From CAVWSM01 sp963798505 (GTDB taxonomy: Bacteria; Actinomycetota; Actinomycetes; Jiangellales; Jiangellaceae): DNA of 64,000 nt. Position 1 is the stretch's first letter. Every line of letters begins with the position of its first letter. Shown here piece by piece: positions 1 to 9,989 of this stretch. A program made the translations under genes and the position numbers. The stretch covers positions 992,001-1,056,000 of the forward strand of contig CAWCTX010000005.1 in the NCBI GenBank assembly GCA_963798505.1. The letters run 5' to 3'. The notes beneath the pieces are model-generated. The model was not told the origin of the DNA. It worked only from the letters and a program-made list of their open reading frames with translations, and did not search any database.

Positions 1-1525
1 ACGCGAAGTTCTGCACGCGGCCGATCGCCATGAAGTAGAGAACACCGGCCGCTAGCAGTGTCACGAAGTCGGCGATCAGGATGGTGCGCTTGGCCCGGGT
101 CCAGCCGAGCTCGACCGCCATGCGGATCGTGCGACCCTCACGGATCTCGTCTCGTACGCGTTCGAAGAAGACCACGAACGAGTCGGCGGTGATGCCGATC
201 GCGACGATCACACCGATGACACCGGCCAGGATCAGCGCGAATCCGATCGCCTCGCCCAGGAGCACAACCGAGGCGTACGTCAGCGCGGCCGCCACCGCGA
301 GGCTGGCGATGCTCACGATGCCCAGCGCGCGGTAGAAGAGCAGCGAGTAGATCACGACGAGCGCGAGACCGACCGCACCGGCCAGGAGACCGGCCTGCAG
401 CTGGTCGGCGCCGAGCGTGGCGGAGACGGTCGTGACCTCGCTGGTGGTGAACGTCAGCGGCAGCGCGCCGTACTTCAGCACGTTGGCGAGATCCTGCGCC
501 TCGCCCTGGCTGAAGTTGCCCTCGATCGTCGCCTCGCCGTTGGGAATGGTCTGCTCGACGGTCGGGGCGCTCACCACCCGGCCGTCCAGGACGATCGCGA
601 AGGAGTTTTGCGGGTACGTCTGGGCGGCGAGCCGCTCGGTGGAGTCGGCGAACGCGTCGGCGCCCTCACCGTCGAACTCGATGGCGACGACCCAGTCGAC
701 CCGGCTCTGCGGGATGGTGGCGAACGCGTCGGTGATGTTGGTGCCGATGACGTCGGCCGCGTCGAGCAGGTAGCGGTTGGCGCCTTCCTCGTCACAGGTG
801 ACCAGCGGCTTGTCGGGGTCGTCGATGGTGCCGGGGGCGAGCTGCGCGCAGTCGAAGCTGTTGAGCGCTTCAAGCTGCTCTGGGGTCGCCGTGCCGCTGC
901 CGTCGCCCTCCGGCTGGACGGCGGTCGGCGCCGGGGTGGGGGCGGCGTCGGTCGCGCCGGGGGTGGGTGACTCGGACGGGCTCGGCGACGCGGACGGGGA
1001 TGGGGTCGTGCCGGCGGCCAGGGCCTCGCCGCCGACGCGGCCGCTGGGCGCGACGGAGGGCGTCGGGCTGGCCTCAGGAGTGGTCGTCGGCGCGGGCGTC
1101 GAGCCATCGGTCGGGGTCTCGGTCGGCGCCGGAGTCGGCGCGCCACCGGGGGCGATCGACAGCACCGGCCGGAAGCGCAGCTCGGCCGTCTGGCCGACCA
1201 GCCGGATGAGCTCGTCCTCACCCACGCCAGGTACCTGCACCACGATGTTGTCGCGGCCTTGGATCGAGACCTCCGCCTCGGTGGCGCCCACGGCGTCGAC
1301 CCGGTTGCGGATGATCTCGACGGCCTGCTCCATCGACTGCTCGCTCGGAGCGCCGCCGTCGGCGGTCGATGCGGTCAGGGTGATGCTGGTGCCGCCCTGG
1401 AGGTCGAGCCCCAGGTTGGGTTTCCAGCTGCCCGTCAGCGCCATGATGCCGTACATCACGACGAGCAGGGCGGCCAGCACGGCCAGCGGCCGCACCGGCC
1501 TGGGCACGTTGGGCGTCGTCGCCAC
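1..1525 (-). CDS. secD: Protein translocase subunit SecD (C-terminus cut by window edge)
   Basis: SecD is a membrane subunit of the SecDF complex, which uses the proton gradient to help Sec export. The reading frame starts at GTG 1525 behind a GAGGAG-like ribosome site and stays open to the left edge, about 508 codons. It shows an N-terminal membrane segment near residues 10-30 (PLAVLAALLVVMYGIMAL), the family motif GLDLQGGTSI, an insert rich in Pro, Thr and Ser around residues 105-165, and then several C-terminal membrane segments. The PTS-rich insert is seen in other actinobacterial SecD proteins. yajC lies just upstream on the same strand, as in many bacteria, and secF is expected beyond the left edge. 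Confidence 0.95.
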   Translation of the reverse strand, partial: MATTPNVPRPVRPLAVLAALLVVMYGIMALTGSWKPNLGLDLQGGTSITLTASTADGGAPSEQSMEQAVEIIRNRVDAVGATEAEVSIQGRDNIVVQVPGVGEDELIRLVGQTAELRFRPVLSIAPGGAPTPAPTETPTDGSTPAPTTTPEASPTPSVAPSGRVGGEALAAGTTPSPSASPSPSESPTPGATDAAPTPAPTAVQPEGDGSGTATPEQLEALNSFDCAQLAPGTIDDPDKPLVTCDEEGANRYLLDAADVIGTNITDAFATIPQSRVDWVVAIEFDGEGADAFADSTERLAAQTYPQNSFAIVLDGRVVSAPTVEQTIPNGEATIEGNFSQGEAQDLANVLKYGALPLTFTTSEVTTVSATLGADQLQAGLLAGAVGLALVVIYSLLFYRALGIVSIASLAVAAALTYASVVLLGEAIGFALILAGVIGVIVAIGITADSFVVFFERVRDEIREGRTIRMAVELGWTRAKRTILIADFVTLLAAGVLYFMAIGRVQNFA

Positions 1526-1579
1526 TTGGTCTGTTCTCCTCGTTACACGCGCAGCACGCCGGGCACGGCGCTCTGCGGT

Positions 1580-1894
1580 TTAGGCCTGGCCGTTGCTGTC
1601 GACGTCGGGCTCGACGACGTGCTCACTGACCGCCTTTGGCTCAATGATGCGCACGATCGCCTGCTTTGCGTAGCGAACCTCGACACCGGGGGCGATCTCC
1701 AGCACGACCGCGTCGTCCTCGACCGCCTGCACAGTGGCGTAGAGGCCGGCGCTGGTCATCACCTGTGCGCCCGGGGTGATCGACCCCTGGACGTTCATGA
1801 CCTCTCGCTGCCGGTTGCGAGCCGGGCGGAGGATCAGGAACCAGAAGAAGACCAGGATCAGGAGAAGCGGGAGGAGTCCGGCCAGGTTGTCCAC
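1580..1894 (-). CDS. yajC: Preprotein translocase accessory subunit YajC
   Basis: Small single-pass membrane protein of 104 residues that associates with SecDF. The start is GTG 1894 (VDNLAGLL...). The open frame extends further upstream, but that part is not family-like. A hydrophobic segment (LLPLLLILVFFWFLILRPA) covers residues 6-24 and is followed by the typical YajC soluble domain containing QREVM and SITPGAQVMTSAGLYATV. The gene precedes secD by 54 bp on the same strand, so the two are probably co-transcribed. The ribosome site before the GTG is weak. Confidence 0.92.
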   Translation of the reverse strand: MDNLAGLLPLLLILVFFWFLILRPARNRQREVMNVQGSITPGAQVMTSAGLYATVQAVEDDAVVLEIAPGVEVRYAKQAIVRIIEPKAVSEHVVEPDVDSNGQA

Positions 1895-2003
1895 GGGGAA
1901 GCAACGTCCCTTCGAGTTTTCGCGGCATGGTCGATCGCCGATCGTGATCGGACCGACCGGCAGAGTGTAGACCGCCGACCTGAGAGGTTCCGAAACCGAG
2001 GTG

Positions 2004-3095
2004 TCACCCGAAGGTGACGTCGGACACCTCGTCGCTCGCGTCGCTGCCGGAGAACAGATCAGGCGCGTCGGCGAAGGCGGCCCCAGCGGGGACCGAGAGG
2101 CCGAGGTGTCGCCAGGCCGCCGGGGTCGCCACGCGGCCGCGGGGCGTCCGGGCGAGCAGGCCCTCGCGGACGAGGAAGGGCTCGGCCACCTCCTCGATCG
2201 TCTCGCGCTCCTCGCCCACGGCGACCGCGATCGTCGACACGCCCACCGGCCCGCCGCCGAACCGCCGGCACAGCGCATCGAGCACGGCCCGGTCGAGCCG
2301 ATCGAGCCCCAGCTCGTCGACCTCGTAGAGCTCGAGCGCGGCGCGGGCCGCCGCGACGTCGACGCTGCCGGTGCCGCGGACCTGCGCGAAGTCGCGGACC
2401 CGGCGCAGCAGACGGTTGGCGATGCGCGGGGTGCCCCGTGACCGTCCGGAGATCTCGGTGGCGCCCAGCGGGTCGAGCTCGATGCCGAGCAGGGTGGACG
2501 AGCGGGCGAGCACCCGCTCGAGCTCGGCCGGCGCGTAGAAGTCCATGTGCGCGGTGAAGCCGAACCGGTCGCGCAGCGGCCCCGGCAGCAGCCCGGCGCG
2601 GGTCGTCGCGCCGACCAGGGTGAACGGCGGGACCTCGAGCGGGATGGCGGTGGCGCCGGGGCCTTTGCCGACGATGACGTCGACGCGGAAGTCCTCCATC
2701 GCCATGTAGAGCATCTCCTCGGCCGGCCGGGCCATGCGGTGGATCTCGTCGAGGAAGAGCACCTCTCCCTCCGTGAGCCCGGACAGGATGGCGGCCAGAT
2801 CGCCGGCGTGCTGGATGGCCGGGCCGCTGGTGACCCGCAGCGGGACCTGCATCTCCGCGGCGATGATCAGCGCAAGGGTGGTCTTGCCGAGCCCCGGCGG
2901 GCCGGACAGCAGGACGTGGTCGGGGGTACGGCCGCGCATTCGGGCCGCCTCCAGCACCAGCGCGAGCTGGGAGCGCACCCGCTCCTGCCCGATGAACTCG
3001 TCGAGCCGCCGCGGGCGCAGGGCGCCGTCGAGGGCGCGGTCCTCGACCTGCGCCTCGGCGGTCACCAGGGCGCGTCCGTCGTCGGGCTGGCTCAT
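2004..3095 (-). CDS. ruvB: Holliday junction branch migration ATPase RuvB
   Basis: RuvB is the hexameric AAA+ motor that drives Holliday junction branch migration with RuvA. The 363-residue protein has Walker A GPPGLGKTT (about residues 65-73), Walker B LFLDEIHR, the RuvB signature GATTRAGLLPGPLRDRFG, and the C-terminal winged-helix region that binds DNA. Length and order match the family. The ATG at 3095 overlaps the ruvA stop by four bases (ATGA), so translation is coupled in a ruvC-ruvA-ruvB operon. About 110 bp separate it from yajC downstream. Confidence 0.98.
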   Translation of the reverse strand: MSQPDDGRALVTAEAQVEDRALDGALRPRRLDEFIGQERVRSQLALVLEAARMRGRTPDHVLLSGPPGLGKTTLALIIAAEMQVPLRVTSGPAIQHAGDLAAILSGLTEGEVLFLDEIHRMARPAEEMLYMAMEDFRVDVIVGKGPGATAIPLEVPPFTLVGATTRAGLLPGPLRDRFGFTAHMDFYAPAELERVLARSSTLLGIELDPLGATEISGRSRGTPRIANRLLRRVRDFAQVRGTGSVDVAAARAALELYEVDELGLDRLDRAVLDALCRRFGGGPVGVSTIAVAVGEERETIEEVAEPFLVREGLLARTPRGRVATPAAWRHLGLSVPAGAAFADAPDLFSGSDASDEVSDVTFG

Positions 3096-3712
3096 GCGCC
3101 CATCCGGTTGAGCGTGCGCAGGGCCTCCTTGAGCAGCTGTCCGACGTCGGGCTTGTCGGCACCGTCGGCGAGCGGGGTGACGGCGGCGACCGCGTCGTCG
3201 GCCTCACGCACCGCCCAGCCGAGGCCGAGCAGTGCGCCGTGCACCTGCCCCTGCCACCCGTCGCCGATGGGGCCGCCGACGCCGTTGCCGTCGTATGGCC
3301 CGTTGGCGGTCGGGCCGCCGAGTCGGTCCTTGAGCTCGAGCACGATGCGCTGGGCACCCTTGCGCCCGATGCCGGGCACCTGGATGAGCAGGCTCAGGTT
3401 GCCCTCGGCGACCGCGCGGCGCAGCGTGTCGGGTCGGTGCACCGCCAGCATGGCCAGTGCGAGCCGGGGACCGACACCGCTCGCGGTCTGCAGGATGGCG
3501 AACGCCTCGCGCTCGTCCTCGTCGGCGAAGCCGTACAAGGTCATCGAGTCTTCGCGCACGACCATGCTCGTGGGGACGCGCGCGGGCTGCCCCACGCGCA
3601 GCTGGGCGAGCGTCGCGGGCGTGCAGCGCAGCTCATAGCCGACCCCGCCGACATCGACGACCGCCTCGTCGGGGCCGAGGTCGGCCACCGTGCCACGGAC
3701 GAACGCGATCAT
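3092..3712 (-). CDS. ruvA: Holliday junction DNA helicase RuvA
   Basis: RuvA binds four-way DNA junctions and loads RuvB. The 206-residue protein has the N-terminal OB fold (MIAFVRGTVADLG), a helix-hairpin-helix pair including the motif VPGIGRKGAQRIVLELKD near residues 115-130, and a C-terminal domain that contacts RuvB. The linker between the last two parts is Gly-rich (YDGNGVGGPIGDG). Start and stop overlap ruvC and ruvB by four bases on each side. Confidence 0.97.
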   Translation of the reverse strand: MIAFVRGTVADLGPDEAVVDVGGVGYELRCTPATLAQLRVGQPARVPTSMVVREDSMTLYGFADEDEREAFAILQTASGVGPRLALAMLAVHRPDTLRRAVAEGNLSLLIQVPGIGRKGAQRIVLELKDRLGGPTANGPYDGNGVGGPIGDGWQGQVHGALLGLGWAVREADDAVAAVTPLADGADKPDVGQLLKEALRTLNRMGA

Positions 3713-4230
3713 CTGCGGCCTCCTGCTGCGGCCACGGCCGCTTCGATGCGGGCCAGTGCGGCGCCACGCCAGACGTGGCAGATGGCAAGCGCGAGCGCGT
3801 CGGCGGCGTCGGCCGGCCGCGGTGGCGCGTCGAGCCGCAGCAGCCTGGTCACCATGGTCGTCACCTGCGCCTTGTCGGCCCGTCCGTTGCCGGTGACGGC
3901 CGCCTTGACCTCGCTGGGCGTGTGCAGGGCGACGGGCAGCCCGCGTCTGGTGGCGGCCAGCACCGCGAGCGCGCTGGCCTGAGCCGTGCCCATCACAGTG
4001 CGTACGTTGTGCTGCGCGAAGACCCGCTCGACCGCCACGACGTCAGGCTCGTGCGCGTCGAGCCAGCCATCGATGGCGTCGGCGATGAGCCGCAGCCGCT
4101 CACCCAGCGGCGCGTCGGCGGAGGTGCGCTGCACGCCGACGCCGCAGAGTGTCGGCGGCCGCCCGGGAGCCCCCTCGACGACACCGAACCCGCACCGGGT
4201 CAGCCCGGGATCGATGCCGAGGACACGCAC
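3709..4230 (-). CDS. ruvC: Crossover junction endodeoxyribonuclease RuvC
   Basis: RuvC resolves Holliday junctions after RuvAB migration. I take GTG 4230 as the start because AGGAG lies 6-7 bases upstream and the protein then begins VRVLGIDPGLTRCGFGVVEG, the usual RuvC N-terminus; the longer open frame upstream is not conserved. At 173 residues the length is normal. The acidic active-site residues are visible: D7 (GIDPG), the Glu in AVERVF, and the C-terminal PADAADALALA segment. It is the first gene of the ruvCAB operon. Confidence 0.96.
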   Translation of the reverse strand: MRVLGIDPGLTRCGFGVVEGAPGRPPTLCGVGVQRTSADAPLGERLRLIADAIDGWLDAHEPDVVAVERVFAQHNVRTVMGTAQASALAVLAATRRGLPVALHTPSEVKAAVTGNGRADKAQVTTMVTRLLRLDAPPRPADAADALALAICHVWRGAALARIEAAVAAAGGRR

Positions 4231-4331
4231 CGAGGCTCCTTCCGCCGAACAGGTGTTCGTTGCCTCGACGCTAGCCGACCCGCCCGGCGAATCCGGCGAT
4301 GACGCGCCGCGGCGGGGCTGGCCGCAGAGCT

Positions 4332-4380
4332 GATCAGGGGCCCCCGTGTCCAGACCTATTGGACAAGGGGGCCCCTGATC
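4332..4380. terminator. Strong hairpin after yebC
   Basis: A 20-bp arm GATCAGGGGCCCCCGTGTCC (4332-4351) faces a matching arm at 4361-4380 with one mismatch and a 9-base loop. It begins 24 bp beyond the yebC stop and lies upstream of ruvC, so it can end yebC transcription and insulate ruv. There is no clear T run, as is common in actinobacteria. Confidence 0.7.
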
Positions 4381-4403
4381 CAACTCGGGAACCCGGCCGA
4401 CCG

Positions 4404-5168
<765 letters not shown>

Positions 5169-5200
5169 CTGGAGTCTCCTTCTCGTCTGACACGCAGCCG

Positions 5201-5815
5201 TCAGGCCGCCAACGCCTCGCGCACCGTGTCGAGGAACAGCCCGTGCACCCGCCGGTCGCCCGTGAGCTCCGGGTGGAACGAGGTTGCGATCAGCGGGCCC
5301 TGCCGAACCGCGACGATCCTACCGACGGCGGGACCGGAGGCGACGCGGGCAAGGACCTCGACGCCCGGCCCGACCTCCTCCACCCATGGGGCGCGGATGA
5401 AGACCGCGTGCAGCGTGGGCCCGTCGCCGAGCGCGGGGAAGTCGAGGTCGGCCTCGAACGAGTCGACCTGACGCCCGAACGCGTTGCGGCGCACCGCCAC
5501 GTCCAGCCCGCCGATCGTCTCCTGGCCCTCAGCGCCACCCATCAGCCGATCGGCCAGCATGATCATGCCCGCGCAGGAGCCGTAGGCCGGCATCCCCGCC
5601 CGCACCCGCGCGCGCAACGGCTCCAACATCCCGAGCCGCGTCGCCAACCGCCACATCGCCGTCGACTCGCCGCCGGGAATGACGAGCGCATCGACGTGTC
5701 CGAGATCCGCCTCGGTGCGCACGGCAGCGGCCCGCGCTCCGACCGCCTGCAACGCGGCCAGGTGCTCGCGGAAGTCGCCCTGCAGTGCCAGGACTCCGAT
5801 GATCGGGTCGCTCAC
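5201..5815 (-). CDS. pdxT: Pyridoxal 5'-phosphate synthase glutaminase subunit PdxT
   Basis: PdxT releases ammonia from glutamine and passes it to PdxS for vitamin B6 synthesis. The 204-residue class I glutaminase shows the oxyanion motif PGGES at residues 48-51, the nucleophile Cys81 in YGSCAGMI, and the His/Glu pair in TSFHPEL near the C-terminus. It starts at GTG 5815. Its partner pdxS is about 1.4 kb away on the same strand, with ltrA inserted between them on the opposite strand. Confidence 0.96.
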   Translation of the reverse strand: MSDPIIGVLALQGDFREHLAALQAVGARAAAVRTEADLGHVDALVIPGGESTAMWRLATRLGMLEPLRARVRAGMPAYGSCAGMIMLADRLMGGAEGQETIGGLDVAVRRNAFGRQVDSFEADLDFPALGDGPTLHAVFIRAPWVEEVGPGVEVLARVASGPAVGRIVAVRQGPLIATSFHPELTGDRRVHGLFLDTVREALAA

Positions 5816-5912
5816 GAGGCTCCTTGTCCGGTCGGGTATGTCATTCCAGTCTACGAACGTTGCCCACTGTGACCCGCGTCACTTACCCGGCCGCACACTG
5901 GAGGACCCCCAC

Positions 5913-7136
5913 GTGACCCCGCCCCCGGAGCGCCTCGGCACCACCCCGCACCGGACCCGCCTGGCCGCTGCGAGCGAGGCGCACCGCGTCACCCCGGCCG
6001 AGCTCTTCTTCGACCTCGTGTTCGTCTACGCCATCACCCAGGTGACGGCGCTGCTTGCCGATGAGCCGACCGTGCTCGGGCTCGCGCAGGGGCTCGTCCT
6101 GCTCTACCTGCTCTGGTGGGTGTGGTGCTGCTTCGCGTGGCTGGGCAACGTCGTACGCGCCGACACCGGTGCCCTGCGGCTGATCCTGCTCGCCGTCATG
6201 GCCCTGATGCTGGTGATTGCCGTGACCGTGCCGGAGGCGTACGAGGACCTGCCCGGCGGGCTCTACGGGCCGGTGGTGCTCATCACCGCCTACACGGCCA
6301 TCCGCATCCTCCACCTCACCATCTACTGGCTGTCCGACCCGCGTGACCGTGGCCTGCACCGGGTGCTGCTGCGCTCGTTCGCCTCGCTGCTGCCGTCGCT
6401 GGCACTGCTGTACGTCGGCGCCGGGCTCGACGGGGCGGCGCAGGTCCTCGTCTGGGCGGTCGCGCTCGTCGCCGACGGCATCGGCATCTACCTGACCGGC
6501 CCGGAAGGCTGGCGCATCGCGTCGCCCGCGCACTGGGCCGAGCGGCACGGCCTCATCGTGATCATCGCGCTCGGCGAGTCGATCGTCGCGATCGGGATCG
6601 GCGTCGCCGACCTGCCCGTGTCGACTCCGTTGATCGCGGGGATCGTCCTGGGCATCGTCGTGTCGGCCGCGCTGTGGTGGCTCTACTTCGACTGGCTGCA
6701 GGCGCGCGCCGAGCACCGGCTGGCGCAGCTCGAGGGCAATGCGCGGACGGCGTTGGGCCGCGACGCCTACACGTACCTGCACATCCCGCTCATCGCGGGT
6801 GTCGTCGTGGCGGCGTTCGGGCTCAAGAAGGTGCTGGAGTACGTCAGCGACACCAGCGACCACGAGCTCACCGACGCCCTGTCCGGCGTCCCGGCCTGGG
6901 CGTTGGGCGGCGGTCCCGGGCTCTACCTGCTGGGCACCGCGGCCTTCGCCTGGCGCACGACGTCTCAGCTGCCGATGGACCGGGTCGTCGTCGGTGCCGC
7001 CCTTCTCGTCGCGGGGCCGCTGATCGCGCAGACACCGGCGCTGGCCGCGCTGGCCGGTGTCGCCCTCCTGCTGGCAGGTCTGGTGGCCTGGGAGGCCGTC
7101 ACCCGCCGACCAGTGCCAGCCACCACCGCAAACTGA
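5913..7136 (+). CDS. ltrA: Low temperature requirement A (LtrA) family membrane protein
   Basis: A 407-residue integral membrane protein of the LtrA family. I chose GTG 5913 because GGAGG sits about eight bases upstream and the protein then starts VTPPPERLG, followed by the family hallmark ELFFDLVFVYAITQVTALLA. Roughly ten hydrophobic segments follow, including HGLIVIIALGESIVAIGIGV, which is strongly conserved in LtrA. The molecular function of the family is not established. The gene diverges from pdxT and converges on pdxS. The alternative upstream ATG at 5679 would overlap pdxT antisense. Confidence 0.88.
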   Translation: MTPPPERLGTTPHRTRLAAASEAHRVTPAELFFDLVFVYAITQVTALLADEPTVLGLAQGLVLLYLLWWVWCCFAWLGNVVRADTGALRLILLAVMALMLVIAVTVPEAYEDLPGGLYGPVVLITAYTAIRILHLTIYWLSDPRDRGLHRVLLRSFASLLPSLALLYVGAGLDGAAQVLVWAVALVADGIGIYLTGPEGWRIASPAHWAERHGLIVIIALGESIVAIGIGVADLPVSTPLIAGIVLGIVVSAALWWLYFDWLQARAEHRLAQLEGNARTALGRDAYTYLHIPLIAGVVVAAFGLKKVLEYVSDTSDHELTDALSGVPAWALGGGPGLYLLGTAAFAWRTTSQLPMDRVVVGAALLVAGPLIAQTPALAALAGVALLLAGLVAWEAVTRRPVPATTAN

Positions 7137-7186
7137 AGCGCCGCGCACGACCCGCCGCGCGGTGTGTCGTACACAGCGCTTCAGTT
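7131..7186. terminator. Bidirectional hairpin between ltrA and pdxS
   Basis: Arms of 21 bp (7131-7151 and 7166-7186) pair with three mismatches around a 14-base loop. The outer 11 bp, AACTGAAGCGC, are perfect. The hairpin overlaps the ltrA stop and lies just beyond the pdxS stop, so it can end both convergent transcripts. Confidence 0.65.
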
Positions 7187-7199
7187 CTGGGAGGTGGAC

Positions 7200-8117
<918 letters not shown>

Positions 8118-8198
8118 GAAGAGCGCACCTTTCCAGCGGTGTGGGGTTGTCACCATCGTACGGCGCCCGAGCACCTGTTCCCGAACGCGTTTCGGCAC

Positions 8199-8735
8199 TC
8201 AGGCGGCGAGGCCACGCGGCATCGCGTCGTCGAACTCCGCAGTGTCCGGCCACGGCGCATGCCCCGAGAGCCGGAGCCAGCGCACGAGCGGTTTACGCCG
8301 CAGTCGCCGGGTCTGGCGGACCGCGTCGTTGTGGAACCGGCGCGCCAGCTGCACCCGGCGGCAGGCTGCGGCGAGGTCGTCGACGAGCACCTTCGCCTGT
8401 GGGTCGCCGCGGAGTGTGGCCACGAAGTCCGGCTGGTCGAAGGCCGCTCCCAGCGCCTGGGTCAGGACACTCTCGCCCGCCTCCCACGACTCCGGCGACT
8501 CGTCGTTGGTCGTGCGAGCGCGGTGGGCAGCGTCGGCGACGACGACGGCGGACGCGGGGTCGAGCAACCCGCTCGTCGCGGCCTCGAGCGCCACCGCCGA
8601 CCGGCGAGCCAGCTGCGCCTCGAGCGCGGCCCGCGAGGCCTCCAGCCGGGTGTGCATACGGTCGACGCGGCCGGCGTTCCAGGACAGCAGCACGCCGAGC
8701 ACTGCCACCGCGACCGCGACCGGCACCCATTCCAC
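8199..8735 (-). CDS. Predicted membrane-anchored LemA-like protein
   Basis: A 178-residue protein with one N-terminal membrane segment (VPVAVAVAVLGVLLSW), then a long Ala/Arg-rich helical region. The motif ARRFHNDAVRQTRRLRR resembles the ARxFYNxxVxxYN motif of LemA-family proteins, and the pattern of one membrane anchor plus a helical bundle also fits. Function is unknown. It lies 81 bp upstream of pdxS on the same strand, so the two could share a transcript. The LemA assignment rests on that one motif. Confidence 0.55.
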   Translation of the reverse strand: MEWVPVAVAVAVLGVLLSWNAGRVDRMHTRLEASRAALEAQLARRSAVALEAATSGLLDPASAVVVADAAHRARTTNDESPESWEAGESVLTQALGAAFDQPDFVATLRGDPQAKVLVDDLAAACRRVQLARRFHNDAVRQTRRLRRKPLVRWLRLSGHAPWPDTAEFDDAMPRGLAA

Positions 8736-8781
8736 GCGGCGTCACGCTAGCGGGGTCGGTGCGCCAACCCTGCGCTGCCCC

Positions 8782-8815
8782 TTGACGACTGCCACTCGTA
8801 AGCGCAGACTTACCG
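8782..8815 (+). promoter_or_regulatory. Promoter and operator-like palindrome of the ArsR operon
   Basis: A -35 box TTGACG (8782-8787) and a -10 box CAGACT (8805-8810) are 17 bp apart. The expected start of transcription falls at or next to the GTG at 8819, suggesting a leaderless mRNA. A palindrome, GTAAG (8798-8802) with CTTAC (8809-8813), overlaps the -10 box. This is where an autoregulating ArsR protein would bind. Confidence 0.55.
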
Positions 8816-8818
8816 TTC

Positions 8819-9181
8819 GTGACGACTTACCAAGGGGAGCGTCAGCTGGACGCGCTCGGTGACGCCAGCCGGCGAGCGATCATCGCCCTGCTCGCCGACG
8901 GGCCGACGTCGGTCGGCCAGCTCGCCGCAGCGCTGCCCATCAGCCGCCCGGCCGTCTCCCAGCACCTGCGCGTGCTCAAGAACGCCGGGCTTGTACGGGA
9001 CCGCGCCGACGGCACGCGACGGCTCTACCACCTCGACCCGAGGGGGCCTGCCGACGTGAGGGCTTACCTGGACCGCTACTGGACCCGCACGCTCGCCGCA
9101 TTCGCCGAGGCCGTCGCCGAGGACACCCTCCGCCGCGACGACGATCAACCCGACCCACCACACCGAGAGGACCCGCAATGA
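8819..9181 (+). CDS. ArsR-family winged-helix transcriptional regulator
   Basis: A 120-residue regulator with the ArsR fold: DASRRAIIALLADGPTSVGQLAAAL forms the first helices, ISRPAVSQHLRVLKNAGLV the recognition helix, and DGTRRLYHLD the wing. There is no cysteine metal site, so it is likely not a metal sensor. Actinobacterial ArsR genes coupled to an SRPBCC/AHSA1 gene are common, and the stop overlaps the next start by four bases. The start is GTG 8819 and probably leaderless. It likely represses its own operon. Confidence 0.85.
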   Translation: MTTYQGERQLDALGDASRRAIIALLADGPTSVGQLAAALPISRPAVSQHLRVLKNAGLVRDRADGTRRLYHLDPRGPADVRAYLDRYWTRTLAAFAEAVAEDTLRRDDDQPDPPHREDPQ

Positions 9182-9678
9182 CCAACATCCAGACGCTCGC
9201 TCCCGTGGTGTGCGAGGTCACCGTTCCGGCCGACCCGGAGCGCGCGTTCGACATCTACACGCTGCACCACAGCGAATGGGTCACGACCGACCACTACCTT
9301 GGCAGCGAGCGACCCGACGCCATCGTGCTCGAGCCGTTCGCGGGCGGCCGCTGGTACGAGCGCCAGCCCGACGGCAGCGAGTGCGACTGGGGTCAGGTCC
9401 TCGAATACGACCGGCCGCACCGGCTTGTGCTGTCGTGGATGATCGGCGTGGTCGGGGAGGGCTGGGGATACGACCCCGATCCGGCGCACGGCAGCCGCGT
9501 CGAGGTCACGTTCGCCCAAGCCGAGCCCGGCCGTACAGTCGTCACGCTCGTCCACTCGCAGTTCGAGGGCCACGGTGACGGCGCAGCCGAGATCCGCCGC
9601 GGCGTCAGCGCCCCAGACGGGTGGCAGACCGACCTCGACAACTTCGCGGCCGCTGTGCGTCAGCAGGGGTCGTCATGA
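9178..9678 (+). CDS. SRPBCC (AHSA1-like) domain protein
   Basis: A 166-residue START/Bet v1-like protein. Features are VVCEVTVPADPERAFDIYTLHHSEW at the N-terminus, the middle motif FAGGRWYERQPDGSECDWGQVLEYDRPHRLVLSW, and the C-terminal helix GWQTDLDNFAAAV. Such proteins bind hydrophobic ligands, but the ligand here is not predictable. It is cotranscribed between the ArsR regulator and a YCII protein with 4-bp overlaps, a frequent three-gene arrangement in actinobacteria. Confidence 0.85.
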   Translation: MTNIQTLAPVVCEVTVPADPERAFDIYTLHHSEWVTTDHYLGSERPDAIVLEPFAGGRWYERQPDGSECDWGQVLEYDRPHRLVLSWMIGVVGEGWGYDPDPAHGSRVEVTFAQAEPGRTVVTLVHSQFEGHGDGAAEIRRGVSAPDGWQTDLDNFAAAVRQQGSS

Positions 9679-9989
9679 GGTACGTGCTGCTCTACGAACC
9701 CGCGGCCAACCTCGTCGAGAAGGCCCCGGCGCACTTTCCGGCGCACCTCGCGCGGCTCTCCGAGTTCCACACCCGCGGCGAGCTGCTCAGCGTCGGAACC
9801 TTCGAGGACCCGCAGCGCAACGGATCGATGTCGATCTTCACAAACCGTGCGGCCGCCGAAGCGTTCGTGCGCGACGACCCGTTCATGGTGCACGGCGTGA
9901 TGCGCGCCTACCGGATCCTCGAGTGGGACGAGATGACCTGGCACGGCACAGCGTCAGACACACCGGATCAGCCGGTCACCATCTCGTAG
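9675..9989 (+). CDS. YCII-related (YciI-like) protein
   Basis: A 104-residue protein with the dimeric alpha-beta barrel pattern of YCII proteins: MRYVLLYEPAANLVEKAPAHFPAHLARLSEF, then GELLSVGTFEDP and FVRDDPFMVHGVMRAYRILEW. The D-P-F motif and the HPxH-like histidines are usual. ATG 9675 overlaps the SRPBCC stop by four bases, which sets the start. The last 22 bp overlap the 3' end of pimA on the opposite strand. Confidence 0.8.
   Translation: MRYVLLYEPAANLVEKAPAHFPAHLARLSEFHTRGELLSVGTFEDPQRNGSMSIFTNRAAAEAFVRDDPFMVHGVMRAYRILEWDEMTWHGTASDTPDQPVTIS

Noticed and set aside
1120..1260. Low-complexity PTS-rich segment of secD as a sign of foreign DNA
   Set aside because: Such an insert is usual in actinobacterial SecD proteins, and the frame is intact.
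5883..7148. Minus-strand open frame of 421 codons opposite ltrA
   Set aside because: Low-complexity His/Asp/Arg-rich translation typical of antisense GC-rich shadows; LtrA on the plus strand is clearly conserved.
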